From: Neorhizobium alkalisoli
GTDB lineage: Bacteria > Pseudomonadota > Alphaproteobacteria > Rhizobiales > Rhizobiaceae
Direction: 5' to 3'
DNA length: 64,000 nucleotides
Assembly (NCBI RefSeq): GCF_002968635.1
Contig: NZ_PVBN01000003.1
Span: 186,001 to 250,000, forward strand
Within the stretch, counting starts at the first letter, position 1. Each line of letters starts with the position of its first letter. Under the pieces are notes generated by a model. That model was given only the letters and a program-made list of their open reading frames with translations, was not told the origin of the DNA and ran no database searches. The position numbers were made by a program, and so were the translations under genes. Positions 9,511-17,823 of the stretch are shown here, piece after piece.

Positions 9511-10413
9511 ATGCCGCTCGAGATGAACCGCGAAGTTTTCATCACCTGCGCCATTACCGGCGCCGGTGATACGGTGAGCAAGTCCGCCCACGTTCCAATC
9601 ACCCCGAAACAGATCGCAGAATCTGCAATCGATGCCGCCAAAGCCGGAGCAGCGGTTGTCCATTGCCATGTCCGGAACCCTGAAACAGGGGCCGCAGCCC
9701 GCAACAAGGAACTCTACAGGGAAGTGACCGATCGTATCCGCTCGGCGGATGTGGACGTCGTGCTGAACCTGACGGCCGGGATGGGTGGAGACCTCGTGTT
9801 CGGGAATGTCGAGGCGCCGTTTCCGGTGAACCCTGACGGCACCGACATGGCCGGCGCCACCGAACGTGTCGCCCATGTCGCCGAGTGCCTGCCGGAAATC
9901 TGCACGCTCGATTGCGGTACGATGAACTTTTCGCTCGGTGACTATGTCATGACCAACACGCCTTCGATGCTACGCGAGATGGCGCGGCAGATGACGGCGC
10001 TTGGCGTTCGACCGGAGATCGAGGCCTTCGATACCGGGCATCTCTGGTTCGCCAAGCAACTCGTCGAGGAGGGGCTGATCGAGGATCCGGTGCTGATCCA
10101 GCTCTGCATGGGCATCCCCTGGGGAGCGCCCGATGATCTCAACACCTTCATGGCGATGGTCAACAACGTCCCAAAGAACTGGACCTTCTCTGCCTTTTCG
10201 ATCGGTCGCAATGCGCTTGCCTATCCGGCGGCGGCGGTGCTCGCCGGCGGCAATGTCCGCGTCGGGCTGGAAGACAACCTCTATATTGGCAAGGGCCAGC
10301 TCGCGACCAATGCGCAGCTCGTGGAAAAGGCGGCTGGCGTCATCGAAGGCATGGGGGCTCGGATCATCGGTCCTGCCCAGGTGCGCGAAAAACTCAAGCT
10401 GACCAAGCGGTGA
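9511..10413 (+). CDS. cdhC: BKACE (DUF849) 3-dehydrocarnitine cleavage enzyme
   Basis: A 300-residue BKACE protein with the zinc-binding HCHVRNPETG motif and the family stretches VVLNLTAGMGGD and LCMGIPWGAP. BKACE enzymes cleave beta-keto acids with an acyl-CoA. Next to a carnitine dehydrogenase, the expected reaction is 3-dehydrocarnitine plus acetyl-CoA giving betainyl-CoA plus acetoacetate. The start at 9511 follows AAGGAGGGG; an ATG at 9484 would add nine residues. It is the first gene of a five-gene run on the plus strand. The reaction is inferred from the known Sinorhizobium and Pseudomonas clusters. Confidence 0.85.
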   Translation: MPLEMNREVFITCAITGAGDTVSKSAHVPITPKQIAESAIDAAKAGAAVVHCHVRNPETGAAARNKELYREVTDRIRSADVDVVLNLTAGMGGDLVFGNVEAPFPVNPDGTDMAGATERVAHVAECLPEICTLDCGTMNFSLGDYVMTNTPSMLREMARQMTALGVRPEIEAFDTGHLWFAKQLVEEGLIEDPVLIQLCMGIPWGAPDDLNTFMAMVNNVPKNWTFSAFSIGRNALAYPAAAVLAGGNVRVGLEDNLYIGKGQLATNAQLVEKAAGVIEGMGARIIGPAQVREKLKLTKR

Positions 10414-10418
10414 ACCCC

Positions 10419-11921
10419 ATGACCAGTATCAGTCAAGCAGCCTGCATTGGCGGCGGTGTCATCGGCGGTGCCTGGGCAGCCCGCTTCCTTCTCGCCGGCA
10501 TAGACGTCAACATGTTCGACCCTCATCCGGAAGCCGAACGCATCGTCGGCGAGGTGTTGGCGAATGCCGAGCGCGCTTATGCCATGCTCACAATGGCGCC
10601 ATTGCCGCCAAAGGGCAAAATCACATTCTGCAAGAGCGTCGAAGAAGCCGTGGAAGGCGCCGACTGGATCCAGGAAAGCGTGCCGGAGCGGCTGGAACTG
10701 AAGCGCAGCGTCATCACTCAGATCGACGCGGCCGCCCATCCGAAAGCGCTGATCGGTTCTTCCACCTCCGGGCTGATGCCGACCGATCTGCAGCGAGACA
10801 TGAAGCATCCCGAGCGCATGTTCGTCGCGCATCCCTATAATCCCGTTTATCTCCTGCCGCTCGCCGAGCTGGTCGGTGGGCAAAAAACGTCTGTCGAAAC
10901 GCTGAAGGCGGCACAGGAAAAGCTGGCGCCGATCGGCATGAAAGGCGTCATCATCAAAAAGGAGATCGAGGCTTTTGTCGGCGATCGGCTGCTGGAAGCC
11001 GTCTGGCGCGAGGGCCTGTGGCTGATTCACGATGACATTTGCGACACGGAGACACTGGATGACGTGATCCGCTATTCCTTCGGCATGCGCTGGGCGCAGA
11101 TGGGCATGTTCGAGACCTATCGCATCGCCGGCGGAGAGGCAGGCATGCGCCACTTTCTTGCGCAATTCGGCCCGTGCCTTTCCTGGCCCTGGACGAAGCT
11201 TACGGATGTCGTCGATCTCGACGATGCCCTTGTCGACAAGATAGCTGCCCAGTCCGACGCGCAATCGGGCGCCCGCGGTATTCGCGAACTCGAGCGCATC
11301 CGCGACGAAAACCTCGTTGGCATCATGCAGGCGCTGAAGGGCGGCGATGCCGGTCGTGGCTGGGGTTCGGGCAAGATCCTGGCCGAGTTCGAGAAGCATC
11401 TATGGGCCCAGGGAGGGATCGGGAGCGGCGCTAGGCAGGTGGCGCCCGATCATTCCGCCCCGCTCCGGCTTATCGATACACAGGTCAGCGCGGCCTGGGT
11501 GGACTACAACGGCCACATGACCGAACATCGTTACCTGCAGGTTTTCGGCGACACATCAGACGCGCTCCTGCGTCTGATCGGAGTCGATTTCGCTTATGTG
11601 GAAGCCGGTCAAAGCTATTACACGGTGGAAACGCATATCCGGCATCTTGGGGAGGCCAAGCTCGGGCAGCGGCTCTACTCGACGCTGCAAATACTCTCAT
11701 CGGACGAAAAGCGTATCCGCTTCTTCTCCACTATCTACAATGCCGAAACCGATGAGGCGCTGGCGACTGCCGAACAGCTGATGCTGCATGTGGACTCGAA
11801 GGCCGGCAAGTCCGCTCCCGCCCCGACGGAGGTTCTGGCGAGGCTTACGCCGATCACCGAAGCCCATGCCGATCTGCCGGTGCCGGAGGGCGTTGGCAGG
11901 TCGGTCGGCCAAAAGCGTTGA
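10419..11921 (+). CDS. lcdH: L-carnitine dehydrogenase fused to betainyl-CoA thioesterase
   Basis: About 500 residues. The N-terminal two thirds form a 3-hydroxyacyl-CoA dehydrogenase-like L-carnitine 3-dehydrogenase with a Rossmann start GGGVIGGAWAARFLLAG and a segment SSTSGLMPTDLQ. From about residue 345 (PLRLIDTQVSAAWVDYNGHM) a hotdog-fold thioesterase of the 4HBT type begins. The first domain oxidises carnitine to 3-dehydrocarnitine with NAD; the second would hydrolyse betainyl-CoA from the BKACE step to glycine betaine. The fusion thus links the steps on both sides of BKACE. A GTG at 10410 overlapping the previous stop is an alternative start. The equivalent fusion is known in Sinorhizobium. 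Confidence 0.9.
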   Translation: MTSISQAACIGGGVIGGAWAARFLLAGIDVNMFDPHPEAERIVGEVLANAERAYAMLTMAPLPPKGKITFCKSVEEAVEGADWIQESVPERLELKRSVITQIDAAAHPKALIGSSTSGLMPTDLQRDMKHPERMFVAHPYNPVYLLPLAELVGGQKTSVETLKAAQEKLAPIGMKGVIIKKEIEAFVGDRLLEAVWREGLWLIHDDICDTETLDDVIRYSFGMRWAQMGMFETYRIAGGEAGMRHFLAQFGPCLSWPWTKLTDVVDLDDALVDKIAAQSDAQSGARGIRELERIRDENLVGIMQALKGGDAGRGWGSGKILAEFEKHLWAQGGIGSGARQVAPDHSAPLRLIDTQVSAAWVDYNGHMTEHRYLQVFGDTSDALLRLIGVDFAYVEAGQSYYTVETHIRHLGEAKLGQRLYSTLQILSSDEKRIRFFSTIYNAETDEALATAEQLMLHVDSKAGKSAPAPTEVLARLTPITEAHADLPVPEGVGRSVGQKR

Positions 11922-11948
11922 TCTGAAAGAAGGGCAGGGAGGGAAATC

Positions 11949-13109
11949 ATGCATTTCGGACTGACCGACGAACAGGAAATGATCGTCAAAACCGTCCGTG
12001 ACTTTGTCGAGACGGAAATCTATCCGTATGAGAACGAAGTGGAGCGAACGGGCTTCGTGCCGCCGGACCTCGGTCAAGAGATCGCCCGCAAGTGTCGAGA
12101 AATCGGTTTCTTCGGCTGTAATTTCCCCGAAGAGGTCGGAGGCGCCGGCCTCGATCACACGTCCTTCACGCTGGTGGAGCGCGAACTAGGTCGCGGCTCC
12201 ATGGCGCTCACCGTCTTTTTCGGCCGCCCCTCCGGCATCCTGATGGCTTGCAATGGCGAGCAGCGCGAGAAATATCTCTTCCCGGCGGTGAAAGGCGAAA
12301 AGTTCGATGCGCTTGCCATGACGGAGCCGGATGCGGGCTCCGACGTGCGCGGCATGAAGTGCTTTGCACGGAAGGATGGCGACGAATGGATCGTCAACGG
12401 CACCAAGCACTTCATTTCCCATGCCAATATCGCCGATTTCGTCATCGTCTTCATTGCGACGGGTGAGGAAGAAACTACGCGCGGGCCGAAAAAGCTGATC
12501 ACTTGCTTTCTCGTCGATCGCGGCACGCCGGGCTTCGAGATCCGCGAAGGCTACAATTCGGTCTCTCATCGCGGCTACAAGAACTGCATCCTGACCTTTG
12601 ACGAATGCCGCCTGCCGGAAAGTCAGATTTTGGGCGAGGTGCACAAGGGTTTCGACATCGCCAATGATTGGCTCTATGCGACGCGTCTGACCGTCGCGGC
12701 CACCTCTGTCGGCAGGGCACGCCGCGCCTTCGACTACGCGGTGAACTACGCTGCCGACCGAAAGCAGTTCGGCAAGCCGATCGGCGCCAACCAGGGCGTC
12801 TCCTTCAAGCTCGCCGACATGATCACCGAGATCGACGCTGCCGACCTTTTGACGCTTTCGGCAGCCTGGCGGCTCGATCAGGGGCTGCCGTCGAACCGCG
12901 AGATCGCCTCGGCCAAGGTCTTTTCAACGGAAATGCTGGCGCGGGTCACCGACGAAGCGATCCAGATCTTTGGCGGCATGGGGCTGATGGACGACCTGCC
13001 GCTCGCCAGATTCTGGCGCGATGCGCGCGTCGAACGCATCTGGGACGGGACCTCTGAAATCCAGCGGCACATCATCAGTCGCGAACTCTTGCGGCCGCTG
13101 GGGGCGTAA
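11949..13109 (+). CDS. Acyl-CoA dehydrogenase, probable gamma-butyrobetainyl-CoA dehydrogenase
   Basis: A 386-residue flavoprotein with the family order intact: N-terminal helical domain, AMTEPDAGSDVRGMK, and C-terminal IQIFGGMGLMDDLPLARFWRDARVERIWDGTSEIQRHI. It oxidises an acyl-CoA to the enoyl-CoA. The neighbouring CoA ligase and CaiD-like hydratase make gamma-butyrobetainyl-CoA to crotonobetainyl-CoA the likely step. A good ribosome site (GGGAGGG) precedes the ATG. The substrate is inferred from context; general acyl-CoA dehydrogenases look alike. Confidence 0.85.
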   Translation: MHFGLTDEQEMIVKTVRDFVETEIYPYENEVERTGFVPPDLGQEIARKCREIGFFGCNFPEEVGGAGLDHTSFTLVERELGRGSMALTVFFGRPSGILMACNGEQREKYLFPAVKGEKFDALAMTEPDAGSDVRGMKCFARKDGDEWIVNGTKHFISHANIADFVIVFIATGEEETTRGPKKLITCFLVDRGTPGFEIREGYNSVSHRGYKNCILTFDECRLPESQILGEVHKGFDIANDWLYATRLTVAATSVGRARRAFDYAVNYAADRKQFGKPIGANQGVSFKLADMITEIDAADLLTLSAAWRLDQGLPSNREIASAKVFSTEMLARVTDEAIQIFGGMGLMDDLPLARFWRDARVERIWDGTSEIQRHIISRELLRPLGA

Positions 13110-15167
13110 ATGACGAAAACCCTCGACCGCCTGACCCGCCCGAAAACCATTGCCGTGTTCGGCGGCAAGGAGGCGCGGCGCGTCATCGAGCAATGCGACA
13201 AGGTGGGGTTTTCAGGAGACATATGGCCGGTCCATCCAAAGAATGAAGAGATCCTCGGCCGCCGGTGCTACCGTTCGGTAGCGGACCTGCCAGCGGCGCC
13301 GGATGCCGCTTTCGTTGGTGTCAATCGACAATTGACGATCGAGATAATAGCAGACCTTTCGGCACGTGGTGCGGGTGGCGCGGTGTGTTACGCTTCCGGT
13401 TTCCGCGAAGCCGTAAGCGAGCTTGCCGATGGCAATGACCTCCAAGCAGCCCTGATCGAGGCGGCGGGCGACATGCCGATTCTCGGCCCCAACTGCTACG
13501 GCTTTATCAACATGCTGGATGGCGCGCTGCTCTGGCCGGACCAGCATGGCATGCTGCGGGTCGAACGCGGCGTCGCGGTCCTCACCCAGTCCTCCAATAT
13601 CGCCTGCAATATCTCCATGCAGCAGCGTGGCCTGCCGCTCGCCTATCTCATGACTGCCGGCAACCAGGCCCAGACGGGACTTGCAGAGCTTGCCTGCACG
13701 GTGATTCAGGATACGAGAGTGACAGCAGTCGGGCTCCATATCGAAGGTTTTGACAGTCTCGAAACACTGGAGCGGCTGGCAGCGCTTTCCAGGATGTTGA
13801 AAAAACCGGTCGTCGTGCTGAAGGTTGGTAAGTCGGAGGCGGCCCAGCTTGCTACCATTTCCCATACCGCATCGCTTGCCGGCAACGACAGAGTATCCTC
13901 CGCACTGCTCGAGCGGCTTGGCATCGGCCGCGTGGAAACGCTCCCGGAGCTCCTGGAGACGCTGAAACTACTGCATCTCTACGGGCCGCTCGATACTGCC
14001 GACATATCTTCCATGAGTTGCTCGGGTGGCGAGGCTTCGCTGATGGCCGATGCCGGGGTGAAGAGAAAGATCTCCTACAGGCCCTTGCGTGACGAACAGC
14101 TCAAGCCGCTGCGCGAGACGCTGGGGCTGATGGTGACGCTTGCCAATCCTCTCGATTACCACACCTTCGTTTGGGGCAACGGGGAGAAGCAGACGGCGGC
14201 CTTCACGGCGATGATGCAGGGCGGCTACGGGCTGAACCTCGTAGTACTGGACTTCCCGCGGCTGGACCGCTGCGACGCGGCGGACTGGCAAGCGACTGTC
14301 GACGCAGTCGTAGCCGCGCACTCCGCAACAGGCGCCAACGCTGGCATTGTCGCCAGCATGGGCGAAAATCTTCCGGAATCCGTTGCCGAACAGCTGATCC
14401 GTGATGGTGTCGTACCCTTCCATGGCATCGAAGAAGCGCTTGCCGCCGCGGAAACCGCAGCCTTCATCGGCGCTGCCTGGCGAGAACCGGCGCCTGCGCC
14501 GCTGCTGAGGCATGCGGTCGGTGTGGGCAAGGTGGTAACGCTCAACGAGGACGAGGCGAAACGAGAGCTTTCCGCCTTCGGCCTACCGATTCCGGAGGGG
14601 CTTGTGGAGATCGAGCCGAACGATACCGGACCAGCCGCGGAAAAGCTCGGCTTCCCGGTGGCGCTGAAGGGCCGCGGGGTCGCCCACAAAACCGAGGCCG
14701 GCGCTGTGAAGCTCAACCTCAAAAGCAAGCAGGAGGTCGTTGCCGCGGCGTATGCCATGGCCGGCGTCTCCAATGGTTATCTGATCGAAAAGATGGCCGG
14801 TCGGCCGGTTGCGGAAATCATCATCGGCGCGATGCGGGATCCGGTCGCAGGCCTGGTCCTGACGCTCGGTGCCGGCGGTGTCCTGGTTGAACTTCTGGAG
14901 GATTCCGCGCTGATTACCCTGCCTGCCTCGCAGCAATCGATCGCGGCTGCCGTATCAGGTCTGAAGGTGAAGAAGCTGCTCGACGGCTATCGGGGTGGGC
15001 CGAAGGGCGATATCGCCGCTCTCGAACAGGCGGTGGAAGCAGTTACGGCCTATCTTGTGGCCAATGCCGGGGATATCGAGGAATTGGACATCAACCCGGT
15101 TCTGGTGCTGCCGGAGGGTGAGGGTGTCGTTGCCGTGGATGCAATGGTGCGAAGGAGGATACCGTGA
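13110..15167 (+). CDS. NDP-forming acyl-CoA synthetase (ACD family)
   Basis: A 685-residue single-chain NDP-forming acyl-CoA ligase. It has an N-terminal CoA-binding domain (KTIAVFGGKEARRVIEQCDKVGF), succinyl-CoA-ligase-like domains with the phospho-His region ISHTASLAGND, and a C-terminal ATP-grasp domain (FPVALKGRGVAHKTEAGAVKLNL, then VEELDINPVLVLPEGEGVVAVDA-like end). It would activate gamma-butyrobetaine, crotonobetaine or carnitine to the CoA thioester, doing the job of the unrelated CaiC. It starts directly after the acyl-CoA dehydrogenase stop. The substrate is inferred. Confidence 0.85.
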   Translation: MTKTLDRLTRPKTIAVFGGKEARRVIEQCDKVGFSGDIWPVHPKNEEILGRRCYRSVADLPAAPDAAFVGVNRQLTIEIIADLSARGAGGAVCYASGFREAVSELADGNDLQAALIEAAGDMPILGPNCYGFINMLDGALLWPDQHGMLRVERGVAVLTQSSNIACNISMQQRGLPLAYLMTAGNQAQTGLAELACTVIQDTRVTAVGLHIEGFDSLETLERLAALSRMLKKPVVVLKVGKSEAAQLATISHTASLAGNDRVSSALLERLGIGRVETLPELLETLKLLHLYGPLDTADISSMSCSGGEASLMADAGVKRKISYRPLRDEQLKPLRETLGLMVTLANPLDYHTFVWGNGEKQTAAFTAMMQGGYGLNLVVLDFPRLDRCDAADWQATVDAVVAAHSATGANAGIVASMGENLPESVAEQLIRDGVVPFHGIEEALAAAETAAFIGAAWREPAPAPLLRHAVGVGKVVTLNEDEAKRELSAFGLPIPEGLVEIEPNDTGPAAEKLGFPVALKGRGVAHKTEAGAVKLNLKSKQEVVAAAYAMAGVSNGYLIEKMAGRPVAEIIIGAMRDPVAGLVLTLGAGGVLVELLEDSALITLPASQQSIAAAVSGLKVKKLLDGYRGGPKGDIAALEQAVEAVTAYLVANAGDIEELDINPVLVLPEGEGVVAVDAMVRRRIP

Positions 15168-15949
15168 GTGATCAGGCGATAAAGTCCCGTCGCGAGGGCG
15201 GCATTCTCGAAGTGACCATCGACCGGCCGAAAGCCAATGCCATCGACCTCAAAACCTCGCGCATCATGGGTGAGATCTTTCGGGATTTCCGCGACGACGA
15301 GAGCCTGCGTGTTGCCATCATTACCGGGGCCGGCGAGAAGTTCTTCTGCCCCGGCTGGGACCTGAAGGCGGCGGCGGCCGGTGACGCGGTTGACGGTGAT
15401 TACGGCGTGGGCGGTTTTGGCGGCATGCAGGAGTTGCGCGACCTCAACAAGCCGATCATCGCGGCCGTCAACGGCATCTGCTGCGGCGGCGGGTTGGAAA
15501 TCGCGCTGTCGACGGATCTCATCCTTGCCGCCGAACACGCCACCTTCGCACTTCCCGAGATTCGTTCCGGCACGGTCGCCGACGCTGCTTCGATCAAGCT
15601 GCCGAAGCGCATACCTTATCACATCGCCATGGACATGCTGCTTACTGGCCGCTGGCTGGACGTGCAGGAGGCGCACCGCTGGGGATTCGTCAACGAGATT
15701 CTGCCGGCGAACGGGCTGATGGCGCGGGCCTGGGAACTGGCAAGGCTGCTCGAAAGCGGCCCGCCACTCGTTTACGCCGCCATCAAGGAGGTTGTCCGCG
15801 CCGCGGAAGGCGAGGGCTTCCAGACCACCATGAACAAGATCACCAAACGACAGTTCAGAACGGTCGACATCCTTTATTCCAGCGAGGATCAGCTTGAAGG
15901 CGCCCGCGCTTTTGCCGAAAAACGCGATCCGGTCTGGAAGGGAAAATAG
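15164..15949 (+). CDS. caiD: Enoyl-CoA hydratase, probable crotonobetainyl-CoA hydratase
   Basis: A 261-residue crotonase-fold enzyme with oxyanion-hole stretches GAGEKFFCPGWDLKA and NGICCGGGLEIALSTDLILAAEHATF. The segment ALPEIRSGTVADAASIKLPKRIPYHIAMDMLLTGR resembles CaiD. It would hydrate crotonobetainyl-CoA to L-carnitinyl-CoA. The GTG start overlaps the ligase stop by four bases. The order ligase, dehydrogenase, hydratase, then carnitine dehydrogenase makes a complete beta-oxidation-like path to carnitine. Confidence 0.8.
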   Translation: MSDQAIKSRREGGILEVTIDRPKANAIDLKTSRIMGEIFRDFRDDESLRVAIITGAGEKFFCPGWDLKAAAAGDAVDGDYGVGGFGGMQELRDLNKPIIAAVNGICCGGGLEIALSTDLILAAEHATFALPEIRSGTVADAASIKLPKRIPYHIAMDMLLTGRWLDVQEAHRWGFVNEILPANGLMARAWELARLLESGPPLVYAAIKEVVRAAEGEGFQTTMNKITKRQFRTVDILYSSEDQLEGARAFAEKRDPVWKGK

Positions 15950-15954
15950 CCTCG

Positions 15955-16191
15955 TTATGCAGCGATGTCGGCAATCTCCCCGGATTGCCAAAGGATTTTC
16001 GGGTCCGACATGTCGCCGCTCTCCATGTCCACCTGAACGGAATAGGCCGCCACCCCGACGAAACGGTCGGCCATGGCCCGTGCGATCTTTTCGGCGGATG
16101 CGGCATTCGAGGCCACCCGCATTTCGCCCGGCGCTATATTGCCCCGGATCTTCTTGAACGGCAGGACGATGAACTTTTCCGATCTGGACAT
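15955..16191 (-). CDS. Small conserved-type protein of unknown function
   Basis: A 78-residue soluble, basic protein (MSRSEKFIVLPFKKIRGNIAPGEMRVASNAASAEKIARAMADRF). It has no signal or membrane segment. The ribosome site AAGGAA precedes the ATG. The composition and the sequence start of the type RGxxxPGEMRxASNxxxAxxxA look like a real small protein rather than a shadow, and no other gene occupies the stretch. I do not recognise a function. Confidence 0.6.
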   Translation of the reverse strand: MSRSEKFIVLPFKKIRGNIAPGEMRVASNAASAEKIARAMADRFVGVAAYSVQVDMESGDMSDPKILWQSGEIADIAA

Positions 16192-16342
16192 GACATTTCC
16201 TTCTTTGCGGTCACTCTGTGGATATGCGAGGGGAAGTCAACAGCAGCCGGCCGAAATCGCCGGATACAAGGCAGGCAAGCCACATTGACAGGCTCCCGCA
16301 TGGCCGGAATAGTTGCCCGGATTTTTAATCGGGCTCGTTCAA

Positions 16343-16807
16343 ATGGATATTCGCTTCTTCGAACTCGACGACACGGAGGAGCTGGCCTCGCTTTTTGAGG
16401 AAATGCAGACGTATTACGGCGTCTTCTGCCCACCACGCGAGACGATCCTCGCTGGCCTTCTTGGCCGCCCGCCGGAGACGGAAATTCTCGTCGTCGCCAC
16501 CGACCGCATCGTTGCGTTTGCAGCCTTTGCCGCCATCTATCCGGGGCCTGGACTGAAGCCGGGGTTCTTTCTGAAGGAACTCTATGTGTCGGCCTCCGAG
16601 CGCGGCAGGGAGATCGGTACGACGTTGATGAAGCGGATTGCGACGCTTGCGGTCGAGCGAGGATTCGGCCGCATCGACTGGACGGCAGCGCGAGCCAACG
16701 ATCGGCTTTTGAGTTTCTACGACGGACTGGGCGCCGATCGGAAGGAAGACCGCATCTTCTACCGGTTGGAAGGCGAAAATCTGGTGGCGCTGGCCGGGCA
16801 GGCCTGA
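16343..16807 (+). CDS. GNAT family N-acetyltransferase
   Basis: A 154-residue acetyltransferase with the acetyl-CoA binding stretch ELYVSASERGREIGTTLMKRIATLA (motif A) and the C-terminal WTAARANDRLLSFYDGLGA. GNAT proteins transfer acetyl groups to amines or protein N-termini; the substrate is not visible. I start at the ATG at 16343 (MDIRFFELDDTEELA); an upstream TTG at 16313 would add ten residues but has no ribosome site. It lies alone between two minus-strand genes. Confidence 0.75.
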   Translation: MDIRFFELDDTEELASLFEEMQTYYGVFCPPRETILAGLLGRPPETEILVVATDRIVAFAAFAAIYPGPGLKPGFFLKELYVSASERGREIGTTLMKRIATLAVERGFGRIDWTAARANDRLLSFYDGLGADRKEDRIFYRLEGENLVALAGQA

Positions 16808-17206
16808 CTACTTCTTATGCCCCTGATATTGCGGCAGGTCATCCGTGATCTCGTACCACGGGGCTTTTGAGCCGACAAAGATATGGTGCGTCGGGCGGAT
16901 AGTAGGCGCGTCTACGAGTGTGCCCATCGCTACATGCACCCATTTGGCTTCCCGGACCAAAGAATAGAGAAGCGATCCGCAGGTGACGCAATGGGCATCG
17001 TGGCTCTCCGCTTCGCCGTAGATCAGCAGACTGCCCACGCCCTTCGTGAGTGAGAACTTCTCATGCTCTATGCCGGCGAAGGGCTTGAAGGCCGAGCCGG
17101 TCGTGCGGCGGCAATCGGAACAGTGGCAGATAGCAGCATACACGAAGGCATCATCGACTGCATATTCCACTCCGCCACAAAAGCATCTGCCGGTCAATCT
17201 TGTCAT
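16808..17206 (-). CDS. GFA (CENP-V/glutathione-dependent formaldehyde-activating) family protein
   Basis: A 132-residue zinc protein with paired cysteine motifs GRCFCGGVEY and ICHCSDCRRTTGSAF and a third pair HCVTCGSLLY, the GFA pattern. The family was named for adding glutathione to formaldehyde, but most members have unknown roles. It may be relevant that the neighbouring betaine demethylation enzymes release one-carbon units (inference). It sits directly downstream of brnTA on the same strand. Confidence 0.85.
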   Translation of the reverse strand: MTRLTGRCFCGGVEYAVDDAFVYAAICHCSDCRRTTGSAFKPFAGIEHEKFSLTKGVGSLLIYGEAESHDAHCVTCGSLLYSLVREAKWVHVAMGTLVDAPTIRPTHHIFVGSKAPWYEITDDLPQYQGHKK

Positions 17207-17221
17207 CAGTCTACGCGTACC

Positions 17222-17491
17222 CTAGCTCTTTGGGTCGGCCTTCTCTGCCAGCCATGTCTTGATGAGCGACTGATAGGGCACGTCCCGTTTGTTGGCTGCG
17301 ATCTTGATCCGCTCGAGCAAACTGTTAGGCAGACGAATGGAGATCGATGTAGAGGACGGCTTGAGATTGGACAGGCGCACCCGCTCGCGCTTGCTCCAAT
17401 CGATATGATCGGCAGAGTCATGACTTTCCCAGAAGGCGCGCTCTTCAGCCTCGCTGCTGAATTCCGGGCCAGGTTTATTATGTTTGTTCAT
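17222..17491 (-). CDS. brnA: BrnA-type antitoxin
   Basis: An 89-residue protein with a C-terminal ribbon-helix-helix-like region (STSISIRLPNSLLERIKIAANKRDVPYQSLIKTWLAEK), typical of BrnA/CopG-like antitoxins, and an acidic N-terminal part that would wrap the toxin. It overlaps brnT by 14 bp and follows it, the usual toxin-first order for this system. BrnA neutralises BrnT and represses the operon. The family and pairing are clear from sequence. Confidence 0.87.
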   Translation of the reverse strand: MNKHNKPGPEFSSEAEERAFWESHDSADHIDWSKRERVRLSNLKPSSTSISIRLPNSLLERIKIAANKRDVPYQSLIKTWLAEKADPKS

Positions 17492-17777
17492 AATAGCTTC
17501 GCTCCCTGCGGCTCATATCGCGGGCGGATATAACTCTTATCTTCGTCTCGTCCTGCCGGAGCGTGAACGTGACATGCAGCAAACGTCCGTTGTCAGTCCG
17601 CCCAAGTGCATGAATACGACGTTCTGCTTCGCTATGCTTCACATCGGGAACAATGAACAGAGGTTCATTGAAGGAAATCTGTTCGGCCTCCGCCTGACTG
17701 ACATCATGCTTTGCAACGCTTTTGCGGGCATTGCCCGCATCCCATTCAAAGCCGGTGATCCGATCCCAGTCAATCAT
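17478..17777 (-). CDS. brnT: BrnT family ribonuclease toxin
   Basis: A 99-residue protein with the BrnT pattern: FEWDAGNARKSVAKHDVSQAEAEQI near the N-terminus, RRIHALGRTDNGRLLHVTFTLR in the middle and IRVISARDMSRRERSYYEQ at the end. BrnT is a RelE-fold RNase that arrests translation. The pair is inserted between the GFA-family gene and the Rieske oxygenase of the betaine block. A palindromic site lies directly upstream. The toxin looks intact. Confidence 0.9.
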   Translation of the reverse strand: MIDWDRITGFEWDAGNARKSVAKHDVSQAEAEQISFNEPLFIVPDVKHSEAERRIHALGRTDNGRLLHVTFTLRQDETKIRVISARDMSRRERSYYEQT

Positions 17778-17781
17778 TCCT

Positions 17782-17800
17782 GTATATGATCATAATATAC
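17782..17800. promoter_or_regulatory. Palindrome GTATAT-N7-ATATAC, likely brnTA operator
   Basis: Perfect six-base arms, with an ATGATCAT palindrome partly inside, start four bases before the brnT ATG in an AT-rich patch. Read on the minus strand it overlaps a TATTAT that could be the -10 element. BrnA-type antitoxins repress their own promoter by binding such palindromes; the binding itself is inferred. Confidence 0.5.
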
Positions 17801-17823
17801 GAAAAATACAAGATGGCAAACGA

